DNA from: Bradyrhizobium cosmicum
Lineage (GTDB): Bacteria; Pseudomonadota; Alphaproteobacteria; Rhizobiales; Xanthobacteraceae
Direction of reading: 5' to 3'
Length of the DNA stretch: 64,000 nt
Assembly: GCF_007290395.2 (NCBI RefSeq)
Contig: NZ_CP041656.2
Coordinates: forward strand, 1,798,001-1,862,000
The notes under the pieces are model-generated. The model did not search any database and was not told where the DNA came from. It saw only the letters and a list, made by a program, of their open reading frames with translations. Both the position numbers and the translations under genes were made by a program. Shown piece after piece: positions 1 to 8,932 of this stretch (positions within the stretch are counted from its first letter, which is position 1; every line of letters begins with the position of its first letter).

Positions 1-268
1 TGCGGGCAATGTTGACGCCGACGTCGGGTTTGTTCTGGTGGTCGGCGGCGACCACCTGCACGGGCTTGCCCGCGACCTTGGCGCCGTGATCGGCGACCGC
101 CATCTCGACGGCAGCGAGAGAACCCTTGCCGGTCGCGTCCGCATAGAGGCTCGACATATCCGTGAGCACGCCGATCTTGACGACATCGTCGGAGATCTGC
201 GCCTGCGCGGCGCCTAACGAGGCGGCGAGAGCGAGGCCTGCCGCAACCGCGGCGATGAGTTTTTGCAT
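1..268 (-). CDS. ABC transporter substrate-binding protein, branched-chain amino acid type (N-terminal part)
   Basis: The first 89 codons of a secreted binding protein that runs off the left edge. The N-terminus begins MQKLIAAVAAGLALAASLG and ends in AQAQ, a typical Sec signal peptide. It is followed by VKIGVLTDMSSLYAD, the usual start of the mature LivK/periplasmic-binding-protein type 1 fold, and by KPVQVVAADHQNKPDVG. Such proteins capture amino acids, amides or small acids for Liv-type importers. Only the N-terminal lobe is visible, so the ligand cannot be inferred. The ATG lies at 266-268 on the minus strand. The polyamine-type importer genes upstream on the same strand are separated from it by a 287-bp gap holding a palindromic repeat, so the two are probably separate units. 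Confidence 0.85.
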   Translation of the reverse strand, partial: MQKLIAAVAAGLALAASLGAAQAQISDDVVKIGVLTDMSSLYADATGKGSLAAVEMAVADHGAKVAGKPVQVVAADHQNKPDVGVNIAR

Positions 269-399
269 GTGTTTCTCCCTGTGTGTTGTTGTTGGGGCGT
301 TGTTGCTGGGGCAGTTCTAGCGACAATCGGTCGCGGCAGCTAAGCCAAAGATGCGTGAGGGGGTGGAGAAATAAGCAGGGCGCTGCGGTGTTTCCGTCG

Positions 400-540
400 C
401 CTCTCCCCGCTTGCGGGGAGAGGCCGCAGCGCAACGAAGTAGCGATGCGGGTGAGGGGACTCTCCGCGAGTCTAACTGTTGCCGTCCTTGCGGAGACTCC
501 CCCTCACCCCAACCCTCTCCCCGCAAGCGGGGAGAGGGGG
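400..540. repeat. Intergenic palindromic repeat (family A)
   Basis: Two copies of a CTCTCCCCGC-TTGCGGGGAGAG palindrome flank GGTGAGGGGACTCTCCGCG and its inverted partner. The whole stretch between the permease gene and the binding-protein gene can therefore fold into a large hairpin. The same family recurs near 14279-14443, 32196-32303 and 60450-60609. No gene was seen in the gap 269-555. Confidence 0.8.
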
Positions 541-555
541 AAGATAGACCGCTGC

Positions 556-1386
556 TCAGCCTTCGCTGCCCTTGAGCCGTTCGTTGCGCCGGCGCAGGCC
601 TTCCAGGGTGGCGAGGAGGATGACGGATACCGTCGTCAAGATCACCGCTGCTGCCGTGATGGTCGGGCTGATGTTCTCGCGGATGCCGCTGAACATCTCG
701 CGGGGCAGGGTGCGCTGCTCGGGACCTGCCATGAACAGCACGATCACCACCTCATCGAAGCTGGTCGCGAAGGCGAACAGCGCACCCGACGCGAGGCCAG
801 GCAGGATCAGCGGTAGGATCACGCGGCGGAACGCCTGAAGCGGCGAGGCGCCGAGCGAGGCCGCGGCGCGTGCCAGATTGGTGTCGAAGCTTTGCAGCGT
901 CGCGCCGACCGTGATCACCACAAAGGGCGTCGCCAGCGCGGTGTGGGCCAGGATCAGGCCGAGATAACTGCCGGTGAGGCCAATCGGCGCGAAGAAGAAA
1001 TAGAGGCCGACGGCGGTGATGACGCCGGGCACGACGACAGGCGACAGCACGAAAGCCAGCACGAGCGGCTTGAACCGGCTCTTCCACTGCGCCAGCCCCA
1101 GCGCGGCCAGCGTGCCAAGCAGCATCGACAGCAGCGTCGCGGCGACGCCGATGATCATGCTGTTCTTCAGCGAATTCATCCAGCGCGGCGAATTGATGAA
1201 ATCGTCGTACCAGCGCAAGGAGAGGCCGGGCAGCGGATAGGCGAGGTACGAGCCCGAGCTGAAGGACAGCGGCATGATCGCGAGGATCGGCGCGATCAGG
1301 AAGATGAACACCAGCGTGGAGATGACGATGGTCGCGGTCCACGCGATGCGCTGGCTGGGCGTGCGGAGCGAAGAATGATTGCTCAA
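556..1386 (-). CDS. ABC transporter permease, spermidine/putrescine (PotC) type
   Basis: 276-residue inner-membrane permease of the binding-protein-dependent family. Hydrophobic segments run from IAWTATIVISTLVFIFLIAP at the N-terminus to VILTTVSVILLATLEG near the C-terminus, about six in all. The cytoplasmic coupling loop reads AAASLGASPLQAFRRVILPLILPG, the EAA motif that contacts the ATPase. I chose a TTG start at 1384-1386, which overlaps the TGA of the preceding permease gene. No in-frame ATG precedes the first membrane segment, and this overlap implies translational coupling. It is the last gene of a minus-strand unit (ATPase, binding protein, permease, permease). PotB/PotC-type pairs import polyamines or related small organic cations; the exact substrate is not visible. 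Confidence 0.88.
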   Translation of the reverse strand: MSNHSSLRTPSQRIAWTATIVISTLVFIFLIAPILAIMPLSFSSGSYLAYPLPGLSLRWYDDFINSPRWMNSLKNSMIIGVAATLLSMLLGTLAALGLAQWKSRFKPLVLAFVLSPVVVPGVITAVGLYFFFAPIGLTGSYLGLILAHTALATPFVVITVGATLQSFDTNLARAAASLGASPLQAFRRVILPLILPGLASGALFAFATSFDEVVIVLFMAGPEQRTLPREMFSGIRENISPTITAAAVILTTVSVILLATLEGLRRRNERLKGSEG

Positions 1387-2645
1387 TTCTTCATGCCTCC
1401 CGTGACCTGCTGTCCCTGCACCAGCTTGCCGTAGACGAGAGCGAGGAGAAGAGTGGCCAGCAGCAGCACCGCACCCAGCGCCGATGCGAGTCCCCAGTTG
1501 GCTGTCTCCGTCGTGTAGAGCGCGATGAAATAGCTGATCATCTGATCGGCGGCGCCGCCGACGAGTGCGGGCGTGATGTAGTAGCCGAGCGCCAGGATGA
1601 AGACGAGCAGGCTTCCCGCGCCGATGCCGGGCAGGGTTTGCGGCAGGTAGATCCGCAGGAAGGCGGTGACCGGAGGCGCACCGAGCGAGGCGGCGGCACG
1701 CATATAGGCGGGCGAGATCGCTTTCATGCTGCTGTACAGCGGCAGGATCATGAACGGCAGGAGAACGTGGGTCATCGCCACGCAGACACCGAAGCGGTTG
1801 TAGATCAGCCGCAGCGGTGCGTCGATGATGCCAAGCCAGTGCAGGCTGTCGTTCACGACACCCTGGCTCTGCAACAGCACGATCCAGGCGCAGGTGCGGA
1901 CCAGAAGCGATGTCCAGAACGGCAGCAGGACGAAGATCATCAACAGATTTGACCGGCCGGGCGGCAGCGTCGCCAGCAAGTAAGCGACCGGGAAGCCGAG
2001 GATCAGGCACAGGGCCGTGACGCTGAGGCTGATGAGGAAGGTGCGGGCGAAGACGTCGCGGTAGATGGCCTGATCCGGCGAGGCCGAGACGATCGCGCCG
2101 TCCACGTTCCGCGTCAGGTCGAGCGCCGCGAGCAGGTAGAAGCCGGTCACCGGGCCGCCGGCGTCCTTGATCGTCGTCCAGGTGGTGCGCTCGCGCCAGG
2201 CCGGGTTGATCCTGCCGAGCGTCTCCCTGGCCGTGCCGGGCTCGGGCGCCGCCTTCAGATTGCGTGCCGTGCCGGTCAGGATCGTACGAAAGCCGTTCGT
2301 TGCGTAGTTGAGCCGCTTGGCCGCGATGGCGAGGGTGCCGGCGGCACGCGCTGCCATGATGTCGCTTGCCAGCGCCGCGTAGGCCTTTTCGTCCGGCAGG
2401 TCCCTGCCGTCCCAGTCCGCGAGAGCCGCGACCGTCCGAGGCAGAACCTGACGCACCTCGCGGTCGTCAACCGCGCGCCACAGCATGCCGGCGATCGGGC
2501 CCGCGAAGGTGAAGAGCAGGAAGACGAGAAGCGGCCCAACGAGCGCGAACGCCTTGAGCTGGCGCGCGCGTTCAGCCTGCTTCAGGCGCCGCCTGAGCGA
2601 CACCTCGGGCTTGGCATCGGCGCCGGTGAGGGACGCTGCTGTCAT
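1383..2645 (-). CDS. ABC transporter permease, spermidine/putrescine (PotB) type, with large periplasmic insertion
   Basis: 420-residue inner-membrane permease, first of two in this importer. Its first membrane helix is about residues 33-54 (KAFALVGPLLVFLLFTFAGP). The next begins near residue 203. Between them lies about 145 residues of hydrophilic sequence, much more than the short loop of a typical PotB of roughly 280-300 residues. The rest follows the family, including the coupling loop AAASLGAPPVTAFLRIYLPQTLPG. The stop codon overlaps the TTG start of the next permease gene. Upstream is the binding-protein gene, 258 bp away with a palindromic repeat between. A longer first loop occurs in some PotB-like subfamilies, so it may be a subfamily trait and not a recent insertion. 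Confidence 0.88.
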   Translation of the reverse strand: MTAASLTGADAKPEVSLRRRLKQAERARQLKAFALVGPLLVFLLFTFAGPIAGMLWRAVDDREVRQVLPRTVAALADWDGRDLPDEKAYAALASDIMAARAAGTLAIAAKRLNYATNGFRTILTGTARNLKAAPEPGTARETLGRINPAWRERTTWTTIKDAGGPVTGFYLLAALDLTRNVDGAIVSASPDQAIYRDVFARTFLISLSVTALCLILGFPVAYLLATLPPGRSNLLMIFVLLPFWTSLLVRTCAWIVLLQSQGVVNDSLHWLGIIDAPLRLIYNRFGVCVAMTHVLLPFMILPLYSSMKAISPAYMRAAASLGAPPVTAFLRIYLPQTLPGIGAGSLLVFILALGYYITPALVGGAADQMISYFIALYTTETANWGLASALGAVLLLATLLLALVYGKLVQGQQVTGGMKN

Positions 2646-2724
2646 GAGATGCGTCTCATTGACTCATCCCCATTTCGAGTGGGGCAATCGCAATGGCCTT
2701 GTGGAGGGGCCTGAGCAAGCGCTT

Positions 2725-2852
2725 CGTCCTTCGAGACGACCGCTTCGCGGTCTCCTCAGGATGAGGCTCTCCGACACGAGTGCCTGTCGTCGCTGCCACA
2801 GACTCAAACCTCATCCTGAGGAGCCCGCCAAAGGCGGGCGTCTCGAAGGATG
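2725..2852. repeat. Intergenic palindromic repeat (family B)
   Basis: GTCCTTCGAGACG...CTCCTCAGGATGAGG is followed about 60 bp later by its inverted copy CCTCATCCTGAGGAG...CGTCTCGAAGGA, forming a long imperfect hairpin between the binding-protein and permease genes. A related copy lies at about 13255-13396. Confidence 0.75.
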
Positions 2853-2903
2853 GCCGCAACGAAACTGCCTTCAATGCGCACCGCACGCCAGTTCGATCGC
2901 GCG

Positions 2904-3962
2904 TTATTTCGCGGCCCATTTGTTGAAGCGCTCGGTCAGCCGATCGATGTTCTCGAGCCAGAAGGCCACGTTGATCTCGACCGCGTTCTTGATGTTGTCA
3001 GGCGCGGTCGGCAGGTCTTTCAGGACGGCTGGCTGCAGCTTGGCGGCTGCGTCCTTGTTCGAGGTGCCGTAGGCGATGTTTTCCGACAGTTTTGACTGGT
3101 TCTCCGCCTTGCCCGCGAAGTCGAGGAACTTGTAGGCGGCGTCCTTGTTCGGGCTGCCCTTCAGGATGACCCAGCTGTCGAGCGTGAAGAGCGCGCCGTC
3201 CCACACCATGCCGAAATTCTTCTTGTCGTTCTTGTTCGCGGTGTCGATGCGGCCATTGTAGACGGACGTCATCACCACCTCACCGGAGGCGAGCAATTGC
3301 GGCGGCTGGGCGCCGGCCTTCCACCAGACGATGTCGCCCTTGATGGTGTCTAGCTTCTTGAACGCGCGCTCGATGCCCTCGTCGGTCGCCAGCACCTTGT
3401 AGACGTCCTTCGGCGCGACGCCGTCGGCCATGAGGGCGATCTCCAGCGTGGTCTTCGGGCCCTGACGCAGGGCGCGCTTGCCCGGAATCTTCTTGGTGTC
3501 GAAGAAATCGGCCCAGCCGCCCGGGGCCTGCTTCAGCTTGTCCTTGTCGTAGCCGAGCACGAAATCATAGAGGATGGCACCGACGCCGCAGGGGTTGACC
3601 GACGGCGGGATATAGGCGGCCTCGCCTCCGATCCTGGAATAATCCAGCTTCTCGTACAGGCCCTCTTCACAGCCGACCGCGAGTTCGTCGCTCTCGACCT
3701 GAACGACGTCCCAGGTGGCGGCGCCACCCTGCACCTTGGCGCGCAACACGCCGACACCGCCGTCCCAGGACTCGTCGTTCATCGCAATACCGGCTGCCTT
3801 CTTGAACGGCTCGAAATAGACCTTCTTCTGGGCATCCTGATACGCGCCGCCCCACGAGACGACGGTCAGGTCACGCGCCTGCGCGACATTGGCCAGTGCC
3901 GCGCTGGCGACGAACGCCGCGGCGAATCCCAAAGCAATCCTGCCAGTCTTGCGCTTCAGCAT
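2904..3962 (-). CDS. Polyamine-type ABC transporter substrate-binding protein (PotD-like)
   Basis: 352-residue periplasmic binding protein. The Sec signal peptide is about residues 1-29 (MLKRKTGRIALGFAAAFVAS...VAQA). The mature part starts RDLTVVSWGGAYQDAQKKVYF, the hallmark of the PotD/spermidine-putrescine binding family. Further family features are WDVVQVESDELAVGCEEGL and GVGAILYDFVLGYDKDKL. The start is the ATG at 3960-3962; longer in-frame starts would put about 128 unrelated residues in front of the signal peptide. It follows the ATPase gene by 56 bp on the same strand and precedes the two permeases, so all four probably form one importer. The ligand is probably a polyamine or similar compound (inference). 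Confidence 0.9.
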   Translation of the reverse strand: MLKRKTGRIALGFAAAFVASAALANVAQARDLTVVSWGGAYQDAQKKVYFEPFKKAAGIAMNDESWDGGVGVLRAKVQGGAATWDVVQVESDELAVGCEEGLYEKLDYSRIGGEAAYIPPSVNPCGVGAILYDFVLGYDKDKLKQAPGGWADFFDTKKIPGKRALRQGPKTTLEIALMADGVAPKDVYKVLATDEGIERAFKKLDTIKGDIVWWKAGAQPPQLLASGEVVMTSVYNGRIDTANKNDKKNFGMVWDGALFTLDSWVILKGSPNKDAAYKFLDFAGKAENQSKLSENIAYGTSNKDAAAKLQPAVLKDLPTAPDNIKNAVEINVAFWLENIDRLTERFNKWAAK

Positions 3963-4018
3963 GGTCTTGGTTCCTTCTTCATATGCGTTGCGTTGAACTT
4001 GATCGATGCCGGTGCGGA

Positions 4019-5128
4019 TCAGACTGGGTCGAGGGCCAGGCAGTCCTCGGGACGAAAGGTGATGAACACGTTCTCGCCATGTCTCAATTCGCCATGCGCC
4101 CCCGGCTGAAGCTTGACCATGAACTCCCCGTTGCCGGCGACATCGAGCACGGCAAGCGCGTGGTCGCCGAGATAGATGGTGTTTCGCACCTTGGCCGGCA
4201 GCCGGTTCGGTCCATCGCTGGAGACGCTGTCGGGGATGATGGCGATCCGCTCCGGCCGTACCGACAGCGAGGTCGATGCGCCCGCGGCCGAGACATTGAC
4301 CGCCCGTGCAGTAACGGTGCCGCCAGCGGCCAACGCGACGCGACAAAATTGGTTGTCGACCGTCTCGACGGTTCCGGCCAGCACGTTGTTCTCGCCGATG
4401 AAGTGGGCGACGAAGCTGTTCACCGGATGCTCATACAGCGCGTCCGGCCTGTCGATCTGCTGCACGACGCCGTCGTTGAACACGGCGATGCGGTCCGACA
4501 TGGTGAGCGCTTCGCTCTGATCGTGGGTGACATAGACGATCGTGATGCCCATCGTCTCGTGCAGTTGCTTGATCTCCAGCTGCATCTGCTCCCGCAGGCG
4601 TTTGTCGAGGGCGCCAAGGGGCTCGTCCATCAGCACGAGTTGCGGATTGAAAACCAGCGCGCGGGCCAGCGCCACGCGCTGCTGCTGACCGCCGGACAGC
4701 TGCCCGGGGCGCCGGTGCGCCAGGGTTTCCATCTTGATCATCCGCAACGCCGCGCTGACGCGCTCCTGCACTTCGGCCTTGCTCGTGTTGCGAACGGACA
4801 GCGGGAAGGCGATGTTCTCCGCGATCGTCAGGTGCGGGAACAAGGCATAGTTCTGGAACACCATGCCGATGTCGCGCTTGTGCGGCGGCACGTTCCTGAT
4901 CGGCCGTTCCGCGAGGTAGATCTCGCCCTGGGTCGGAACCTCGAAGCCAGCCAGCATCATCAGCGTGGTCGTCTTGCCCGAGCCCGATGGGCCGAGCAGG
5001 GTGATGAACTCGCCCTTCCTGATGTCGAGATCGAGGTTCTTCACCACGAGGTGCTCGCCATCATAGGTCTTCTGAATGCCGGAAAACCGTACCAGTGCCG
5101 GCGAAGGCGTGACCATGCCGGCGTCCAT
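4019..5128 (-). CDS. ABC transporter ATP-binding protein, PotA type
   Basis: 369-residue ATPase that powers the adjacent polyamine-type importer from the cytoplasmic face. Visible motifs are Walker A GPSGSGKTT (residues 46-54), Q-loop Q92, signature LSGGQQQ (144-150), Walker B LVLMDEP (164-170) and the switch histidine in YVTHDQ (H202). The C-terminal 130 residues form the TOBE-type regulatory domain found in PotA/UgpC-like subunits (LSVRPERIAII). It is the first gene of the minus-strand unit ATPase-binding protein-permease-permease. A second in-frame ATG four codons on (MVTPSP) is an alternative start. Confidence 0.92.
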   Translation of the reverse strand: MDAGMVTPSPALVRFSGIQKTYDGEHLVVKNLDLDIRKGEFITLLGPSGSGKTTTLMMLAGFEVPTQGEIYLAERPIRNVPPHKRDIGMVFQNYALFPHLTIAENIAFPLSVRNTSKAEVQERVSAALRMIKMETLAHRRPGQLSGGQQQRVALARALVFNPQLVLMDEPLGALDKRLREQMQLEIKQLHETMGITIVYVTHDQSEALTMSDRIAVFNDGVVQQIDRPDALYEHPVNSFVAHFIGENNVLAGTVETVDNQFCRVALAAGGTVTARAVNVSAAGASTSLSVRPERIAIIPDSVSSDGPNRLPAKVRNTIYLGDHALAVLDVAGNGEFMVKLQPGAHGELRHGENVFITFRPEDCLALDPV

Positions 5129-5256
5129 GTTGTCCTCGCGTGATCAGCTATAGTGTCGTCCGGACCTCGTCCGAGGTTGCGAAAGACAGCTTAGCATCCT
5201 CGCGCGAGAATGCCAGCGGTGCAAGCGACCGCGCCGGCCCGGCGGGTGAGGGCGCG

Positions 5257-6828
5257 CTACATCCCCGACAGCTTCGTCACAAACACATTCAGCGTGCCGC
5301 CGGCTTCGGCGACCACGCGCAGCGTCTTGGAATCGAAGGCAATGTCGGCGAGCGTCAGGCTGTCGATCTTCGCATCGACCTTGAGGCCGTCCTCGCTCTT
5401 CTGATAGTCGGCGATCGCGGCTGCGATCTTTTCGCGGGCGTTGGCGGCAATCGGCTTCAGGTCGAGCGTCGCCTTCTGCACCAGCGTCTGCTGGAGCTGC
5501 GGCACCACGGCGCGCGCGGCGGCGCCCAAGAGGCCGAAGGCCGCCTCGGATTCCACCGCAAGCTGGATGTCAGCAAGCCGCAGCGTCTGCTGTGCCTGGT
5601 CGAGCATCGGCCGGCCCCAGATGTGCACGGTGGCTTCAGCGCCAAGGCCGAGCCAGCTCTTCTTTTCCTTCGCGCGCACCAGCAGCGAGATCAGCAGACG
5701 CTCGCCCGACGGGACCACGTTGACGCTCTTCACGGTGACGTCGACCGGGCCGGAGCCGTCCTCGGGATAGGTGTGGCCGACCATCTGTGCCGCGATCAGC
5801 TTGTTGATCTCGGTGAAGGGGACGTCGATCGGCACGCCGATGTTCACGCCGGTGCCGGTCGGCGGCACGATCGAAATCTTGTCGGGGAACGGGCAGTCCG
5901 GCTTGGTCGGTGTCGAGGTCACGCGCGTCTCGAGCTCGAGGCCGAGCAGCAGCGTCACGTTCTGCGCGTCGACGCGCGGCTGCGCCGCGATGGCGCGGAC
6001 CGGCTTCATCTCCAGCCAGAGCGGCGGCAGCGCGGCGGAGGCGCCGGAGCCCTGCAGCGCGATCGAGCGGCAGGCCTTGGCCCATTGCAGCTTCGCATTC
6101 TCACGCAGCGAGGGATCGTTGCGGATGCGCTCGGAGACGATGTTGATCTGCTCGCCGACATTCTTGTCGATCAGCGGCTTCACCTGCGCCGGCACGTTGA
6201 CCTTGGCGCCGGAGACGTTGAGGTTGGTGTCGCCGAGATTGACCTGCGCCCCGAGATTGGGCTCGAGATGCCAGTTCGCCGCGAGCTTCGGGCGCGAGGT
6301 GACGATGACGTTGCCCCTGATCTCGGCGCTGGCGTTCAAGTTCTTGATGTTGATCGCGCCGATCCGTTTCGCGGCGTCGCCGCCGAGCACGCTGCCGAGC
6401 GCGTCGCCGAGCGCGCCGGTGGCTTTCGACGACAGCGAGCCCGTGACGTTCAGCTTGCCGTTGAGCGGCGTCGAGATCGTCAGCACGTCCTTGTCGCCGG
6501 CAGCTGCCATCGGCCCGCGCACGGCGGACCAGCCGATGTCGGCATTCTCCAGGATCTGCGAGATCGGATTGTCGGCCTTGCCGGCGAAATTGCGCGGCGC
6601 TGCTTTCTCCGCCTGTTCGCGGATCGCCGACAGCGCGATCGCGACCGGTGCGACCACGATCGAACTCTTCGCAGCCGGGGGCAGTGGCGGCAATTGCGCG
6701 ACCGGCGGCGCCGAATTCGTCGCGCGCGGCGCCAGCCAGTCCATCGCCTTCAGGCTGACGAAGAACGACACCGCGAGCACAGCCACGGCGATCAGAACAG
6801 TCTTCAGATTCAACGCGAGTCGCATCAC
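5257..6828 (-). CDS. DUF4403 family protein
   Basis: 523-residue protein with one N-terminal membrane segment (about residues 7-27, LKTVLIAVAVLAVSFFVSLK), so probably anchored with a large periplasmic domain. A proline-rich linker (PPVAQLPPLPPAA) precedes a long body of repeated beta-strand patterns (LNGKLNVTGSL, VDVTVKSVNVVPSGERLLISLLVRA). This layout matches the DUF4403 family, whose members resemble lipid-binding tubular proteins, though their function is not established. The gene stands alone on the minus strand, with 125-130 bp of apparently empty sequence on either side. The family assignment comes from remembered pattern and is not a database match. Confidence 0.7.
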   Translation of the reverse strand: MMRLALNLKTVLIAVAVLAVSFFVSLKAMDWLAPRATNSAPPVAQLPPLPPAAKSSIVVAPVAIALSAIREQAEKAAPRNFAGKADNPISQILENADIGWSAVRGPMAAAGDKDVLTISTPLNGKLNVTGSLSSKATGALGDALGSVLGGDAAKRIGAINIKNLNASAEIRGNVIVTSRPKLAANWHLEPNLGAQVNLGDTNLNVSGAKVNVPAQVKPLIDKNVGEQINIVSERIRNDPSLRENAKLQWAKACRSIALQGSGASAALPPLWLEMKPVRAIAAQPRVDAQNVTLLLGLELETRVTSTPTKPDCPFPDKISIVPPTGTGVNIGVPIDVPFTEINKLIAAQMVGHTYPEDGSGPVDVTVKSVNVVPSGERLLISLLVRAKEKKSWLGLGAEATVHIWGRPMLDQAQQTLRLADIQLAVESEAAFGLLGAAARAVVPQLQQTLVQKATLDLKPIAANAREKIAAAIADYQKSEDGLKVDAKIDSLTLADIAFDSKTLRVVAEAGGTLNVFVTKLSGM

Positions 6829-6953
6829 TCCCCCAGGCCGCCCGGGCGAAGTCTACAGGGCAGGCAAGGAGGGCGCTAGAGCGCACCGATGGGGTGGAAT
6901 TGCGGCGAACAGGTTAACGGCTGCGAACGCGCGTTGCGGCGGGTTAGCGCGGG

Positions 6954-7592
6954 TCAGCCGCGCCGCGGACGGCGGACCGCTCTCACATTCCCGCGACTGC
7001 CGCCGCCGCAGAACAAGCGGTCGGCGCCGTCGGATTCCAATCCTGACACCATCGTGCCGGCGGGCAGGTCGAGCTGCTCGAGCACCTTGCCGGTCTCAGG
7101 GTCGATCCGGCGGACATCGCTTTCCTCGCCCTCCCAGGTGCCGTGCCAGAGTTCGCCGTCGACCCAGGTCACGCCGGTGACGAAGCGCCTGCTTTCGATG
7201 GTGCGGAGAATGTTTCCCGTTTCGGGATCGACCTGGTGGATCTTGCGCTCGCGATATTGACCGACCCAGAGCGAACCCTCGGCCCAGGCCAATCCGGAAT
7301 CGCCACCGCCGCCCGGCGCCGGAATCGTGGAGAGCACCTTGCCGGTCGCCGCATCGATCTTCTGGATGCGGTCCTCGGCGATCTGGAACAGATGACGACC
7401 GTCGAACGCCGTTCCCGCATGCGCGGCGACGTCGATGGAGCGCGCGATCCTGCCGCTGTCCGGATCGACCGCGTTCAGTCTGTCGCCGGACGCGAACCAG
7501 AGATGGGTGCCGTCATAGGTGACGCCATGCACGGCCTCGACGCCGGCAAACGGCCCGTACTCCCTGACGATCTCGGCGGCTGAACGTTTCAT
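6954..7592 (-). CDS. Beta-propeller (PQQ/Vgb-like repeat) protein
   Basis: 212-residue protein made of repeated blade motifs: GTHLWFASGDRLNAVDPDSG, GRHLFQIAEDRIQKIDAATG, GSLWVGQYRERKIHQVDPETG and GELWHGTWEGEESDVRRIDPETG. Each blade ends in D-P-x-T/S-G, typical of seven-blade glutamine-cyclotransferase-like or Vgb-like propellers. There is no signal peptide, so it is probably cytoplasmic. Start ATG at 7590-7592 is preceded by AGGGA at suitable distance; an ATG eight codons upstream is possible. The C-terminus is basic (VRAVRRPRRG). Its 3' neighbour is DUF4403 on the same strand. The activity cannot be inferred from sequence alone. Confidence 0.7.
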   Translation of the reverse strand: MKRSAAEIVREYGPFAGVEAVHGVTYDGTHLWFASGDRLNAVDPDSGRIARSIDVAAHAGTAFDGRHLFQIAEDRIQKIDAATGKVLSTIPAPGGGGDSGLAWAEGSLWVGQYRERKIHQVDPETGNILRTIESRRFVTGVTWVDGELWHGTWEGEESDVRRIDPETGKVLEQLDLPAGTMVSGLESDGADRLFCGGGSRGNVRAVRRPRRG

Positions 7593-7621
7593 GTGCCTGG
7601 TCCCTGTGATGTGCACTTATC

Positions 7622-8842
7622 TTACGTCTTCAGCAGCGGTCCGGGGAGTAACAAGCCTGTCGGGAAACCGGGGACGGGCGGGGTCATCCAGCGCCGCGCG
7701 CGGCCCTGTCCGAACGATTGCACCTTGTTCGCGCGTGCCAGCTCGTCGAGCGCCCGCTGCACCGTGCGCGCGCTGCTGCCGAGTGCCAACGCGAGCGCCG
7801 AGCTCGACCACGGCTCGCCATCGGAGAGAAAGGCGAGGACGCTGGCGTGCTTCTCCTCGACCGGCCGTGCCAGCACGAACACGTCTCGCGTCTTGCGCGG
7901 TGCCAGCGCAAAGCCTTGCCTGGTCGCGCTGACATCGGCGAGTGGCCTGAGCTTGGCGCGGAGGCGGCCGATCTCGACCCGCAGGCGCGCGCGATGGGAG
8001 TCATCGACGTGCCTGGCCTGAAACGCCCCTGACATCAGCGCCTCGCGCGAGACATCCGCCGGCCATGCCTGCGCGAGGATGCGGGCGAGTGCGAACAGCA
8101 CCGGCCGCGTGCCGAGCGAGACGACGGTGCTTCGCTGGCGAACGGCGTTGTGGAACGTGTCCACGACGAGTGCCCCGGAGGCCGCCAGCTCCTCGACCTG
8201 TTCGAGCCGTAGCGGCCGTGCCTCGCCGCGCGCGATCAAGCGCGCGGCGGGCGTGTCGAGAACGAGCCTTGTGCTTTCGACTTCGGCTTCGAGCGCGGGG
8301 ATGCCGGCCTGCCGTGCGGCGCGCGCCGCGCGGCCAAGCGCTGCGCGCGCATCTTTCGTCTTGAGGCGTCTGATTGCGATGCCCGCGCGCACGAGCTCGC
8401 GCACGACTTGCGACGCCGGCGGAAGCGGGCAGGTGACCAGCTCGGCCAGCGTGCGCTCGGCCTCGTCGAGGCGCCCGACAAGGAGGAGGCGGCGCGCCTC
8501 GATGTGGCCGGCATGCGCCGCGTTGGCGAGATCGCCGTGCTGTTCGAGCGTGGCCCGCGCCGCCGCGAGTGTCTTCGCCGGCCAGCTCAGGTCGCGCGAG
8601 ACCAGCGCGATCTCGGCTTCGGCCACGACGCATCTGGCGCGCGCCACCGCCTCGCGTGGACCGAAGGCGCGCGCGGCGCTCCGCAGCAGCGTCTTCGCCC
8701 TCGGAAGATCGCCGAGCTGCGCCATCGCGATGCCACGCAGCGCCAGCGACGGCGCGTCGTTGCGCAGCGCAACGCGGTTCAGCGCGCCGAGCGGATCGCC
8801 GGCCTCGAGCGCACGCGCGGCAGCGGTGATCAGCGACTCCAT
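7622..8842 (-). CDS. Winged-helix regulator with TPR-like N-terminal region
   Basis: 406-residue protein. The N-terminal half is alanine-rich helical sequence with a TPR-like pattern (LALRGIAMAQLGDLPRAKTLLRSAARAFG, RRLLLVGRLDEAERTLAELV). The centre resembles an OmpR-type winged-helix segment (LRVEIGRLRAKLRPLADVSATRQGFALAP). The C-terminus has a clear helix-turn-helix (SSSALALALGSSARTVQRALDELARANKVQSFGQGRARRW). It is divergent from the DUF899 gene, with 90 bp between start codons, and it probably regulates that gene, itself, or both (inference from arrangement). It also lies 29 bp upstream of the propeller gene on the same strand and could be co-transcribed with it. Confidence 0.72.
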   Translation of the reverse strand: MESLITAAARALEAGDPLGALNRVALRNDAPSLALRGIAMAQLGDLPRAKTLLRSAARAFGPREAVARARCVVAEAEIALVSRDLSWPAKTLAAARATLEQHGDLANAAHAGHIEARRLLLVGRLDEAERTLAELVTCPLPPASQVVRELVRAGIAIRRLKTKDARAALGRAARAARQAGIPALEAEVESTRLVLDTPAARLIARGEARPLRLEQVEELAASGALVVDTFHNAVRQRSTVVSLGTRPVLFALARILAQAWPADVSREALMSGAFQARHVDDSHRARLRVEIGRLRAKLRPLADVSATRQGFALAPRKTRDVFVLARPVEEKHASVLAFLSDGEPWSSSALALALGSSARTVQRALDELARANKVQSFGQGRARRWMTPPVPGFPTGLLLPGPLLKT

Positions 8843-8932
8843 TCAAATCCCGCCACACTTGTTACTCCCACCGCGCAACCGGTTGGTGCCAGAAATCGTT
8901 GGCAGGACGTCAGCCGAGAGGTTTGGAGAGCC

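Noticed and set aside
5140..6879. A 579-codon open frame antisense to the DUF4403 gene
   Set aside because: Translation is Arg/Asp/His-rich with no motif; the DUF4403 strand has a membrane anchor and a regular strand pattern.
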